From Bryobacterales bacterium (GTDB taxonomy: Bacteria; Acidobacteriota; Terriglobia; Bryobacterales; Bryobacteraceae): DNA of 62,328 bases. The position numbers were made by a program, and so were the translations under genes. Under the pieces are notes generated by a model. The model searched no databases and had not been told where the DNA came from. It saw nothing but the letters and a program-made list of their open reading frames with translations. The stretch lies in NCBI GenBank assembly GCA_003135055.1, contig PLDF01000497.1, forward strand, positions 1 through 62,328, given 5' to 3'. This document shows, piece after piece, positions 26,733 through 35,212 of the stretch (its first letter is position 1; every line of letters begins with the position of its first letter).

Positions 26733-28415
26733 TCACGGTCCGCTTAGAAAATCGAAATCGCACCCTAAGTTTGCTTGGGTGACGTGCTCCAGAAACAGGC
26801 GTCCATACCCGCGCTCATAGTGCGGCTTCGGCGGCTGAAACAGCTTCAAGCGCGCTGCGATCTCATCCTGCGCCACGCATAACTCCAACTTGCGCGCCGG
26901 GACATCCAGCACAATCTCGTCACCCGTCCGCACCACTGCCAACGGGCCGCCAACAGCCGATTCCGGCGCAACGTGCAGCACCACGGTTCCGAACGAGGTC
27001 CCACTCATGCGCGCGTCGGAAATGCGCACCATATCCGCGACGCCCTGGTTCAGCAGCTTGCGCGGCATCGGAATCTGGCCCCACTCGGGCATTCCCGGCG
27101 CGCCTTTCGGCCCACAGCTCCGCATGACCAGAACCGTGTCGCGATCCACCGGCAGATCGTCGCTATCGATGCGCCCCTGCATCTCTTCGCGATTCTCAAA
27201 CACCAGCGCGCGTCCGCGATGCGTGAGCAACTCGGGCGACGCAGCCGTCTGCTTGATCACCGCTCCATCCGGCGCCAGATTCCCGTATAGGATCGCGATG
27301 CCGCCCTCCGCGGCGAGCGGCGTCTCGCGCCGGCGGATCACATTGTCGTTCAACGATTCCGCGGCCGCGATGTTCTCGCCGAGCGTCTTCCCGTTCGCCG
27401 TCATGCATGCGGAATGCAGCAGGCTTTCGACGCGCTTGAGCACGGCCGGCACGCCGCCGGCGTGGAACAGGTCCTCCATCAGGAACTCGCCCGACGGCTT
27501 CACGTTCACGATGCACGGCGTGCGCCGCGAGATGCGGTCGAAATCGTCCAGGGTGATGCGAATCCCCAACCGGCCCGCGATGGCGATCAAATGAATCACG
27601 CCATTGGTCGAACCGCCCAGCGCCATCAGCGCCGTAATCGCATTTTCGAACGCCTCGCGCGTGAGAATCTGCGACGGCTTCAGCCCGGCCTCGACCATCT
27701 CCACGACGCGCCGCCCGCTCAGCTCCGCGATGGCCATCCGCCGCGAATCCGGCGCCGGAATATTTGCGCATCCCGGCAGCGTCATGCCCAGCACTTCCGC
27801 CAGGCTCGTCATCGTCGACGCCGTTCCCATCACGGTGCAGTGGCCGGCGGTGCGTGCGATGCAGCTTTCCACTTCGCACAGCTCCTCGTCGGTCAATCGG
27901 CCGGTACGGTAGAGGTCGAAAATCTTGCGGCCATCCGTGCCCGACCCTAGCGCTTTGCCGCGCCACTGGCCCGCGATCATCGGTCCGCCCGGCACCATGA
28001 TGGCGGGCAAGTCGGCGCTCGCCGCACCCATCAATTGAGCGGGCGTGGTCTTATCGCAGCCGCAGAGCAGCACGACGCCATCGAGCGGATTGGCGCGGAT
28101 GGATTCCTCCACGTCCATCGCCATCAGATTGCGGAACAGCATGGTGGTGGGCCGCATGAACATCTCGCCCAGCGATATGGTGGGAAACTCCAGCGGCAAG
28201 CCCCCGGCCGCGATCACGCCGCGCTTCACGGCCACGGCCAGGTCGCGCAGATGGGCGTTGCAGTTGTTGAGCTCGCTCCAGGAGTTGCAGATGCCGATCA
28301 CCGGTTTGCCGTCGAAGATATCCGCCGGAAATCCTTCCGAGCGGAGCCATGCGCGCCGCGAGAATCCGTAATACCCGGGCGCGCGGAACCATTCGCTGCT
28401 GCGTTTGTTATTCAT
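26733..28415 (-). CDS. IlvD/Edd-family dehydratase, sugar-acid dehydratase type
   Basis: A 560-residue iron-sulfur dehydratase of the IlvD/Edd family. Cluster cysteines are in NSWSELNNCNAHL (Cys52), LLCGCDKTTPAQLMGAAS and TAGHCTVMGTASTM. The opening RSSEWFRAPGYYGFSRRAWL is typical of the aldonate branch (arabinonate, xylonate or galactonate dehydratases), which differs from dihydroxyacid dehydratase of branched amino acid synthesis. The expected role is dehydration of a sugar acid to its 2-keto-3-deoxy derivative in the cytoplasm. ATG 28415 was chosen; an ATG five codons upstream exists. No sugar transport genes are adjacent, so the substrate stays open. Confidence 0.88.
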   Translation of the reverse strand: MNNKRSSEWFRAPGYYGFSRRAWLRSEGFPADIFDGKPVIGICNSWSELNNCNAHLRDLAVAVKRGVIAAGGLPLEFPTISLGEMFMRPTTMLFRNLMAMDVEESIRANPLDGVVLLCGCDKTTPAQLMGAASADLPAIMVPGGPMIAGQWRGKALGSGTDGRKIFDLYRTGRLTDEELCEVESCIARTAGHCTVMGTASTMTSLAEVLGMTLPGCANIPAPDSRRMAIAELSGRRVVEMVEAGLKPSQILTREAFENAITALMALGGSTNGVIHLIAIAGRLGIRITLDDFDRISRRTPCIVNVKPSGEFLMEDLFHAGGVPAVLKRVESLLHSACMTANGKTLGENIAAAESLNDNVIRRRETPLAAEGGIAILYGNLAPDGAVIKQTAASPELLTHRGRALVFENREEMQGRIDSDDLPVDRDTVLVMRSCGPKGAPGMPEWGQIPMPRKLLNQGVADMVRISDARMSGTSFGTVVLHVAPESAVGGPLAVVRTGDEIVLDVPARKLELCVAQDEIAARLKLFQPPKPHYERGYGRLFLEHVTQANLGCDFDFLSGP

Positions 28416-28477
28416 GCTCACATGCCCCATCATAAGCGAGAGCCGCGCGGGTATACACTCGATGGAGGAGATAACCG

Positions 28478-28651
28478 ATGCGGAGAGTGTGCCTGCCGAT
28501 GGCTGTAGGAATCGCATCGCTCGCGTCCATGAGCTTTGCCCGGCAAGGTGCGTATCAGGTTTTGAAGAAGGGCGAGGGTGGCGGCGGAGGACGCGCCGGC
28601 AGCGGTCAGATGGCCCCCGATTCCTTCACCTTTTTCGAGGCAGGCAAGTAG
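28478..28651 (+). CDS. 57-residue secreted Gly-rich peptide
   Basis: A short gene with strong initiation signals: GGAGGAG at 28464-28470, seven bases before the ATG at 28478. The product starts with a signal peptide (MRRVCLPMAVGIASLASMSF, cleavage likely after FA), then AYQVLKKGEGGGGGRAGSG, and ends PDSFTFFEAGK. I do not recognise the family. Its stop codon TAG shares its last base with a GTG that opens the downstream peptidase gene, implying translational coupling. The Gly/Arg-rich centre resembles the low-complexity inserts in the amine dehydrogenase subunits further on. Confidence 0.65.
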   Translation: MRRVCLPMAVGIASLASMSFARQGAYQVLKKGEGGGGGRAGSGQMAPDSFTFFEAGK

Positions 28652-29664
28652 TGGGGCGGCCTCATGGGCTGCGCAGAGGGCCGCGCAACTCCGTTCACGT
28701 GGCCGCCTTCCTGGTGTGCCTCGCAGCCCCGGCGCTCTGCCAGGAAAAGGGCTACCAGTATTTCCACAGCGGCGCCGGCGAAGGCGCGAAGGTAGGGCCA
28801 AAATCCGGATTTCTGCTCGCCGGCGGCGGCAACACCACCGGCGACGCCTATCGCTGGTTCACCCGTCACGCGGGCGGCGGCGATGCCGTGACAATTCGCG
28901 CATCCGGCGCAGACGCGATGAATAAGGTATTGATCGATGCGGGAATTGTGGCATCGGCGTCTACGCTTCTGTTTCACAGCCGCGAGGATTCGTCCGACGC
29001 CTTCGTTGTCGAAACCATCCGCAAGGCATCGGCGATCTTCGTCGCCGGCGGCGACCAGTGGAATTACGTCCGCATGTGGAAGGGCACGCCGGTCGCGGAA
29101 GCCATCAACGAACTCATCCACAAAGGCTTCCCGGTGGGCGGCACAAGCGCGGGACTCGCGGTCCTCGGCGAATTCTCATTTTCGGCCGAGCACGACAGCA
29201 TCACGTCCAAACAAGCCCTGGCCAACCCCTTCGACCCGGCGGTGGCAATTACGGACAATTTCATCCGTATTCCGCTGCTCAAGGGCATCATCACCGATAC
29301 GCACTTCGTGAAACGCGACCGCCTGGGCCGCACGCTGGTTTTTCTAGCGCGCCTGGTTCAGGATGGCAAAGCGCGCCCCGCATCGAGCATCGCGGTGGAT
29401 GAAGGCAACGCCGTGCTGCTGGAGGGTGACGGATCGGCGACGCTCTCCGGCCCCGGCTACGCCTACTTCCTGCGCACGACCGAAGCTCCGCAGGTCTGCG
29501 AGGCGGGGAAGCCGCTGAGTTACCGCGGCATCTCGGTCTACCGCATCGGGAATTCCGGCAAGTTCGACGTCAAGCGTTGGCGCGGCGAAGGTGGAACCGC
29601 GTACACGCTGTCGGTGGAGGATGGCGCGGTCCGCTCGACTCAGCCGGGCGGCGCGGCGTACTGA
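28651..29664 (+). CDS. Secreted cyanophycinase-like serine peptidase (family S51)
   Basis: A 337-residue exported S51 peptidase. The nucleophile is Ser166 in GGTSAGLAVLGEF; other family segments include LLAGGGNTTGDAYRWF, IFVAGGDQWNYVRMW and KGIITDTHFVKRDRLGR. Cyanophycinases cut beta-aspartyl-arginine dipeptides from cyanophycin; related S51 enzymes have other isoaspartyl substrates, so the substrate is inferred only. The proposed GTG start (28651) gives a signal peptide with basic n-region (GRPHGLRRGPRNS) and core VAAFLVCLAAPALC; GTG 28699 is a shorter alternative. Upstream reading-frame extension overlaps the small secreted peptide gene in another frame and is rejected. Confidence 0.85.
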   Translation: MGRPHGLRRGPRNSVHVAAFLVCLAAPALCQEKGYQYFHSGAGEGAKVGPKSGFLLAGGGNTTGDAYRWFTRHAGGGDAVTIRASGADAMNKVLIDAGIVASASTLLFHSREDSSDAFVVETIRKASAIFVAGGDQWNYVRMWKGTPVAEAINELIHKGFPVGGTSAGLAVLGEFSFSAEHDSITSKQALANPFDPAVAITDNFIRIPLLKGIITDTHFVKRDRLGRTLVFLARLVQDGKARPASSIAVDEGNAVLLEGDGSATLSGPGYAYFLRTTEAPQVCEAGKPLSYRGISVYRIGNSGKFDVKRWRGEGGTAYTLSVEDGAVRSTQPGGAAY

Positions 29665-30162
29665 ACCGTCGTGGGCCCAGGGCCTGGATAGCGCCGGGAT
29701 AAACGGGCGTGGAGCAGTGAATGAAAGAGTCATACAGGCGAAAGGAATAGCTAAACCATCCTGACCCCGAGCCATGCGAGGGCGGCGGGCACGTGCGCGC
29801 CACATAAGATGCGGGAAATCGGCGTTCTGACGTGCGAATGGTTAGAGGTGATCGTATCCGGCGGGGTCGGGCGTGGTACTTTTGCCATCACCTGCTGGAA
29901 TTTCCGGTAACTTCTGCTAATTACTTGAATTACTCGATTCCAAACCGCCCGGCGCCGATGGAAATGCCTGGTGTTTCAAAGACCGCCTCGTCCAAAAGCT
30001 TCCGTTGGGTCACGAATTAATCTCCCATTTCGACGTGGCGCGCGCACGCAAGCTACGCTCTTGCGCGCTGTGTCGAGACTCGACACGGTTGGCGCGGCGC
30101 TGCACCAAAGCGCGTTCACATGAGTGTGAACGCGGCACGCAGGAGTGCGTGCGCCACGGCTG
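29665..30162. other. Intergenic stretch with hairpin repeats
   Basis: No gene is supported in these ~500 bp. The first ~350 bp show nothing clear. At 30050-30085 there are two hairpins (CGCAAG-ctacgct-CTTGCG and GTGTCGAG-a-CTCGACAC), followed by the third double-hairpin repeat at 30112-30157. Confidence 0.55.
30112..30157. repeat. Double-hairpin repeat, copy 3
   Basis: GCGTTCACA-TGAG-TGTGAACGC followed by GGCACGCA-GGAG-TGCGTGCGCC; same layout as copies 1 and 2. Confidence 0.85.
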
Positions 30163-31284
30163 TTAGTGCGCGGCGCTCAGCGCCATAACAGCGTAAGCCG
30201 TGGCGGCGTCACTCATGAAACGGCCAGCGTCGGAAGACGGATCCCGCTGCTTGTTGAGCGACCATGCCGCCCAGTGGCCATCCTTCTTGTCCTGGTTCGA
30301 TGCCAGCCACTCCAGCCCGCGCTGCAACTGGCTGTGAACGCCCGGCATGTCCGTCTGCTGCAGGGCGAAGACGACCACGCCGGTGGCGTAACCGTCGCTC
30401 CGGGGATCGAGCGGCGTGTTGTCTTTCCGTTTCCACGCGCCCACGAACGAAGACAAACTGAAACCTCCATCCTCTTGCTGTTTGCCGAGGGCCTCTTGAA
30501 CGATGGACTCCTGCTGCGCGCGCGTGAGCAGGCCGGGGAGTTTCGCCGACGCCCAAAGCAGCATCACGCGATTGACGGGGACTTGCGATTCCCGTTCCCG
30601 CACAAGGTATTCGGAGAGCAGCTTCAGACGCTCCTGAAGATCGGGCGAGGAGCGATAGTTTCCGGGCGCGGTTCCTACGGCGATCGCGGCGAGCGTGGCG
30701 CCATAGTACTGCGAGTCGCCCTCCCAGGGGGAGTTGTGAAACTGCAGCCAGGAGAATGCGCCCGCGGCGGGGCCCGTCTTCAACTGTTCGCCCCACATGT
30801 TCTCGAGCGCCAGCCGCGCGTCAGCGCCCAGCTTGCCCGTGGGGGCGTCGTTGCCGGCCAGGATCACAGCGTTGAGAATGGATTCCGTTCCACGGGACTC
30901 AATGGTCTTCGGGTCGCTGTCCTTTTTCGTGGGATAGAAGGGTTCTACTTCCTTCCACATCCGGACGCGCTTGGCGACGTTGTCCAGAAGCCTGCGTTCG
31001 AGCGGAGTAGCGGCTTGCTCGACGAGAGCGGAGCGGAGAGAGGGCCGTGCCATGGCGTATGGAACCGCCGTATGGCAGGAGACGCAGAAGGTGTCATGAT
31101 CGCGGGCAGCCGATGGCCAGTCCATCCACCAGGCGATCCGCTCATCGAGGTAGGCCGCGGCGGCCTTGCCGCTCCAGGGCCCGGCAGAGGCGGCCGGCGA
31201 TGGCGCGAGCGTGGGTTGCGCGCACAGACTCGCGGCGAAACACGATCCCAAGATACAAGTTACAAACGGAAGCGCTTTCATCAC
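30163..31284 (-). CDS. Exported alpha/alpha-toroid (squalene-cyclase-fold) protein with a heme c motif
   Basis: A 373-residue exported protein. After a signal peptide (MMKALPFVTCILGSCFAASL) it has a CxxCH heme-attachment motif, CVSCHTAVPYAMARP (Cys67, Cys70, His71), and then helical repeats resembling the squalene cyclase/prenyltransferase toroid, with QEDGGFSLSSF and a final repeat ending AYAVMALSAA. The catalytic DxDD of true squalene-hopene cyclases was not seen, so cyclase activity is unlikely. A single covalent heme suggests electron transfer or heme-dependent sensing in the periplasm. It is divergent from the amine dehydrogenase operon and shares its 505-bp control region; a functional link is inference. 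Confidence 0.7.
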   Translation of the reverse strand: MMKALPFVTCILGSCFAASLCAQPTLAPSPAASAGPWSGKAAAAYLDERIAWWMDWPSAARDHDTFCVSCHTAVPYAMARPSLRSALVEQAATPLERRLLDNVAKRVRMWKEVEPFYPTKKDSDPKTIESRGTESILNAVILAGNDAPTGKLGADARLALENMWGEQLKTGPAAGAFSWLQFHNSPWEGDSQYYGATLAAIAVGTAPGNYRSSPDLQERLKLLSEYLVRERESQVPVNRVMLLWASAKLPGLLTRAQQESIVQEALGKQQEDGGFSLSSFVGAWKRKDNTPLDPRSDGYATGVVVFALQQTDMPGVHSQLQRGLEWLASNQDKKDGHWAAWSLNKQRDPSSDAGRFMSDAATAYAVMALSAAH

Positions 31285-31372
31285 GACCGACCTCCCTAAC
31301 GTTATTCCAGCCAGCCGACGATCTAATTCCGGCGCAGGTGGTTGCTTTGTATTGTGAGCCTGGTCAGCTTGT

Positions 31373-31428
31373 GTGTCAAGTTTGTGTCAACTCTTGTCTT
31401 GACAGCCCCTGTTCATTCGTGATATTTC
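31373..31428 (+). promoter_or_regulatory. Direct repeats next to a candidate promoter for the qhp operon
   Basis: GTGTCAA occurs at 31373-31379 and 31384-31390, exactly 11 bp apart (one helical turn), and is followed by an exact TTGACA (31399-31404). A weak -10 (ATATTT, 31422-31427) lies 17 bp further. The arrangement is what an activator bound just upstream of -35 would need. No regulator gene is adjacent. Confidence 0.45.
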
Positions 31429-31579
31429 TAATACACCCGTCGGCTGGTTCGCTCCGATTTGCGAACCATTCCCAGTGTTCTTCGCGCGTTTCTCCCTCGT
31501 CCGGATACATGCTCCGTCAGCGGCCCGGAGGTGTTCTCCGCTTGTACGTCTCGCGATCTAAAAAACGAAGCCGAAAGTT

Positions 31580-31614
31580 GCTAAAGCACCCGCAGGGGTG
31601 GGGCGTGCTTTAGC
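31580..31614. terminator. Hairpin with 10-bp arms in the receptor leader
   Basis: GCTAAAGCAC (31580-31589) pairs perfectly with GTGCTTTAGC (31605-31614) around a 15-nt loop. There is no following T run, so it could be a palindromic repeat or leader structure rather than an intrinsic terminator. Confidence 0.4.
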
Positions 31615-31789
31615 CTTAATGCCGCTCGTTTGCCGGTGGTGAGACGGGCCTGGTCAAGATAACAAACTTCGATTACGGATTGACACTCGAATGCCGAGCG
31701 CTCGGAGCGGCTCGGGACGGGGCAGGCCATATGGCTCACCCCTGGGCTCACCCCACGCGTTCTAAGGGGAAGAAGGAGGAACAATCAAA

Positions 31790-34700
31790 ATGTCAAGCGC
31801 CATCAATCGCGCCATCAATCGATGGCCGCGCGATAGGTTTCCGGGGGCAGCCCCTCTGCGGGCCGCAGCCTGCATCCTCTGTCTGAGTGTTGCCGGGGTC
31901 GTCTGGGGTCAGTCGACTTTTGGCGAGTTTGTAGGCACTGTCCACGATCCCACGGGCAGCGTCGTCCCCGCTTGCGTCGTCAAAGCGGTGAACCTGGGTA
32001 CGTCGGCCACGCGCTCCACTCTCACGGATGCATCGGGCGGTTATACGCTGGTCAACATGGAACCGGGCGATTACGAAATCTCCCTCTCCGCCGCTGGATT
32101 CGAAGTAACCAAATTCTCGGGCATCACCCTGATGGCCCGGCAGACCATCCGGCAGGACGCGAACCTTGCGCTGGCAAAGCAGGGGCAGACGGTCAATGTG
32201 AGCGCGGCCGCGGAAGCTCCGATCAACACGGAAGTTTCGAATATCGCCGAGACCAAGATTGGCCGCGAGTTGACCGATCTTCCCGTCGCCATTTATTCCC
32301 GCGCGAGCGGTTCCACCAGCGCCATCACCACGCTGACCACGCAGCCGGGCGTCGAGACCGATGGCAGCGGCAATCTCTCCGTCGCGGGCGCCAAGCCCAG
32401 CATGTTAACTTCCAGCCTCGACGGCATCAGCACCGTCAGCCCTAAAGGCAGCGCTCCGATCACCGAGCTCTTTCCGTCGTTCGATACCATTGCCGAGATT
32501 CGCGTGAGCGAGATCAACAATACGGCGGAGTTCGGCGGCATCAGCGATATCACGACTATCTCGAAAAGCGGAAGCAACTCGTACCACGGCGGCGTCTACG
32601 AGAATAACCAGACCTCTTATCTAGATGCGCGCAACACATTCGCCGCGACAGTCCCCCATCTGACTATGAACGACTTTGGAGGCTTTTTGGGCGGGCCGGT
32701 TACCGTCCCAAAGCTGTACCGCGGGAAAGACCACACCTTCTTTTTCGGGAGCTATGAAGGGCTGCGCAGGCCGAATCAGGCGATTACCATCGACAGCCTG
32801 CCAACCGCCGCCCTGCGAACCGGCGACTTATCGGCGTATCTGCCAAAGACGGTAGTTAAGGATCCGCTCTCCGGCGGCACGCCTTTCCCCAACAATCAGA
32901 TCCCATTGAATCGTATTGCCCCGCTTTCGCTGGCGGTGCTGAAGTACTTCGACCCACTGCCGAACTACGGACCCGCCAATGCGATCGCGAATAACTACGA
33001 GACAACGTTTCCGACTCCCATCGGCAGTAATCAGGGCGACTTCCGGCTCGATCAGAACATCAATTCGAAACAGACGGTGTTCGCCCGATTGACTTACAAG
33101 CGCAGAGAGACCATCAGCGCTCCTAGCGGGTCGGTGAATCTGGGTGGCGGCGACGCATTGGGGAACGACTACGGCTTGACGGTGGCGCACAACTACGTGA
33201 TTACATCGCACCTGATCAACGAAGCGCGCGCCGGCTACACCGGCGAGAATACCGGGACTAACTACGCTTACACGTCCGCGGGGATACAGCAGGCGTTGGG
33301 CTTGCAACTGGCGGGCCCGCCGCCTCCCGGCGCGGCAGCCCCGAGTTTCTCCATCACCGGCTTTACGGGTACCACCGGGGGCACTACGTCCATTTCGAGA
33401 ACCAATACCGCGCAGGCGCTGGATAACCTGACTTGGACGAACGGGCGGCACACCTTGAAAGTGGGCGGAGACTTCCGCCATCTAGTGGGGCTCTACACCA
33501 ACGTGTTCGCAAGCAGCCGCATGGGGTCGTATTCGTTCAATAACTCAGTTACCAGCTCGCTGATCGGCAGTCCGTTTGGCGCTTTTCTGCTGGGCATTCC
33601 GGATAGCTCCGGAATGGCGACTGTCCTGAATCCGGACACGGATGGCTACGCCAGCGCGTACGCCACTTATGCTCAGGACGAGTGGAAGGTTACGCAACGT
33701 CTCACCGTGAACTTTGGCCTGCGTTGGGAATACCATCCCGCGTTCAGAGACCATTACAACAACACCGCAAACTTGCTGCTGGATTATAACTCGGTGCAAA
33801 ACGGGACCACCATACATGGGGCCGTCGTAATCCCCGACGCAGCCGTCTCCCTGGTCAATCCCGCGTTCGCGGAGTCCATCTACCCGACTCCGATCCTTAC
33901 CGCCAGCCAGGCCGGAATTCCGCAGAGCCTGCGCTATTCGCAGAAGTTCGATTTCGCGCCGCGCTTTGGATTTGCATGGCGTGTGACGGGCGACGGTAAG
34001 ACCGTCATTCGCGGCGGATATGGAAAGTACGTCGAGACCGAGTTGGGCAGCCTGATTGACGCGGCGTGGGCCGTGGAAGCCAGCGATGTCGCCAAGTTCA
34101 CCAACCAGATTGTCAACGGGCAGCCGCTCTACAGCTTCCCTTATGCGCTGCCCTCGAACCTGGCGCAACCGGGATCGCAGGTGTTCGACCTGGCGGGAGA
34201 CATCCATTATAAGGACCCGTACGTGCAGCAGTGGAATTTCACGGTGGAGCGCGATCTGGGCTTCCAGACGGGGCTGCGCGTATCGTATGACGGCAGCCAC
34301 GGCTCCGACTTGGGCGTCACCACGAACCCCGACCAGGTTCCGGCGAACACGGTTGGTTTCGCAACGGCCACGAAGAGCGCCCCCTATCCGCTGCTCGCCC
34401 AGATTGTGTATTTGACCAACGCCGCCCGAAGCAATTACAATGCACTCACGGTGACGGCTACGAAACGGATGTCGAAGGGGCTCCAGTTCCAGATCAGTTA
34501 CAACCACGCCAAGAATCTTTCGAACGATGGCGGGTATGCTCCGAGCGGGTTTGCGAGCGAGGGCGGCGGTACCCTGACCGACCCTTCGAACCCCAACCTG
34601 GATTATGGAAACGTGGCCTTCACGCGGCGCGACCGGTTTCAGACCACCTTTTTGTATACTCTTCCATTCCGTCATACCGGAAGCGCCGTTGTGAACCAAT

Positions 34701-35182
34701 TGGCCGGAGGATGGGAACTGGCCGGAGTGGTGATGTTCCAGACCGGTCCGTTTCTTACCGTGGTGGCCAGCGGCGCCGATCCTTCGGGGACGAATTTCCC
34801 CAATTTGCAGGGAAGCGGACGGGTAGACAGCGTACCGGGAACGCCACTCTATCCCGCGAGTCAGAACTCTGCGCAATGGCTGAACGCCGCGGCGTTCGCC
34901 GTACCCGCGAACAATATTGGCCGGTTCGGCACAGAGCCGGTGGGAGCCGTGGTTGGGCCGGGAACGCAAGCCGTGTCGCTATCGCTTTTCCGTACGATCA
35001 ACTTTACCGAACGGGTGCGTTTCAGGATCGGCATTGCAGCCGCCAATGCTCTGAACCATACGAATTACGGCACCCCGGCTTTGACGCTGAACGCCTCCAC
35101 ATTCGGGACGATCACGAGTTTACAATCGGCGGAGGGGGCCGGCCCACGCCAGTTACAGCTTACCGGGCGCATCACTTTTTAG
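31790..35182 (+). CDS. Oar-like TonB-dependent receptor with carboxypeptidase regulatory domain
   Basis: An 1130-residue outer-membrane receptor. After a signal peptide (cleavage near VVWGQ) it has a carboxypeptidase-regulatory-like Ig domain (FVGTVHDPTGSVVPACVV ... GGYTLVNMEPGDYEISLSA), a plug domain and a large beta-barrel; the ending PRQLQLTGRITF is typical of this acidobacterial group. Such receptors import or sense large substrates using TonB energy. A strong AAGGAGGA precedes the ATG. Only 30 bp separate it from qhpA, so it is probably the first gene of the amine dehydrogenase operon; a role in bringing an amine-containing compound into the periplasm is inferred from that position. Confidence 0.9.
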   Translation: MSSAINRAINRWPRDRFPGAAPLRAAACILCLSVAGVVWGQSTFGEFVGTVHDPTGSVVPACVVKAVNLGTSATRSTLTDASGGYTLVNMEPGDYEISLSAAGFEVTKFSGITLMARQTIRQDANLALAKQGQTVNVSAAAEAPINTEVSNIAETKIGRELTDLPVAIYSRASGSTSAITTLTTQPGVETDGSGNLSVAGAKPSMLTSSLDGISTVSPKGSAPITELFPSFDTIAEIRVSEINNTAEFGGISDITTISKSGSNSYHGGVYENNQTSYLDARNTFAATVPHLTMNDFGGFLGGPVTVPKLYRGKDHTFFFGSYEGLRRPNQAITIDSLPTAALRTGDLSAYLPKTVVKDPLSGGTPFPNNQIPLNRIAPLSLAVLKYFDPLPNYGPANAIANNYETTFPTPIGSNQGDFRLDQNINSKQTVFARLTYKRRETISAPSGSVNLGGGDALGNDYGLTVAHNYVITSHLINEARAGYTGENTGTNYAYTSAGIQQALGLQLAGPPPPGAAAPSFSITGFTGTTGGTTSISRTNTAQALDNLTWTNGRHTLKVGGDFRHLVGLYTNVFASSRMGSYSFNNSVTSSLIGSPFGAFLLGIPDSSGMATVLNPDTDGYASAYATYAQDEWKVTQRLTVNFGLRWEYHPAFRDHYNNTANLLLDYNSVQNGTTIHGAVVIPDAAVSLVNPAFAESIYPTPILTASQAGIPQSLRYSQKFDFAPRFGFAWRVTGDGKTVIRGGYGKYVETELGSLIDAAWAVEASDVAKFTNQIVNGQPLYSFPYALPSNLAQPGSQVFDLAGDIHYKDPYVQQWNFTVERDLGFQTGLRVSYDGSHGSDLGVTTNPDQVPANTVGFATATKSAPYPLLAQIVYLTNAARSNYNALTVTATKRMSKGLQFQISYNHAKNLSNDGGYAPSGFASEGGGTLTDPSNPNLDYGNVAFTRRDRFQTTFLYTLPFRHTGSAVVNQLAGGWELAGVVMFQTGPFLTVVASGADPSGTNFPNLQGSGRVDSVPGTPLYPASQNSAQWLNAAAFAVPANNIGRFGTEPVGAVVGPGTQAVSLSLFRTINFTERVRFRIGIAAANALNHTNYGTPALTLNASTFGTITSLQSAEGAGPRQLQLTGRITF

Positions 35183-35212
35183 TTTCAAGGCGGGAGACCG
35201 AGGAACACGCGA

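Larger units (their letters stand above)
31285..31789. other. Shared control region of the divergent heme protein and TonB receptor-qhp operon
   Basis: 505 bp without a gene. It contains the direct repeats and possible promoter at 31373-31428, a 10-bp hairpin GCTAAAGCAC/GTGCTTTAGC (31580-31614), and an AAGGAGGA ribosome binding site eight bases before the receptor ATG. The remaining sequence shows nothing recognisable. Confidence 0.6.

Noticed and set aside
30163..31284. Squalene-hopene cyclase
   Set aside because: The length is about half of a cyclase, the DxDD motif was not found, and a heme c motif is present.
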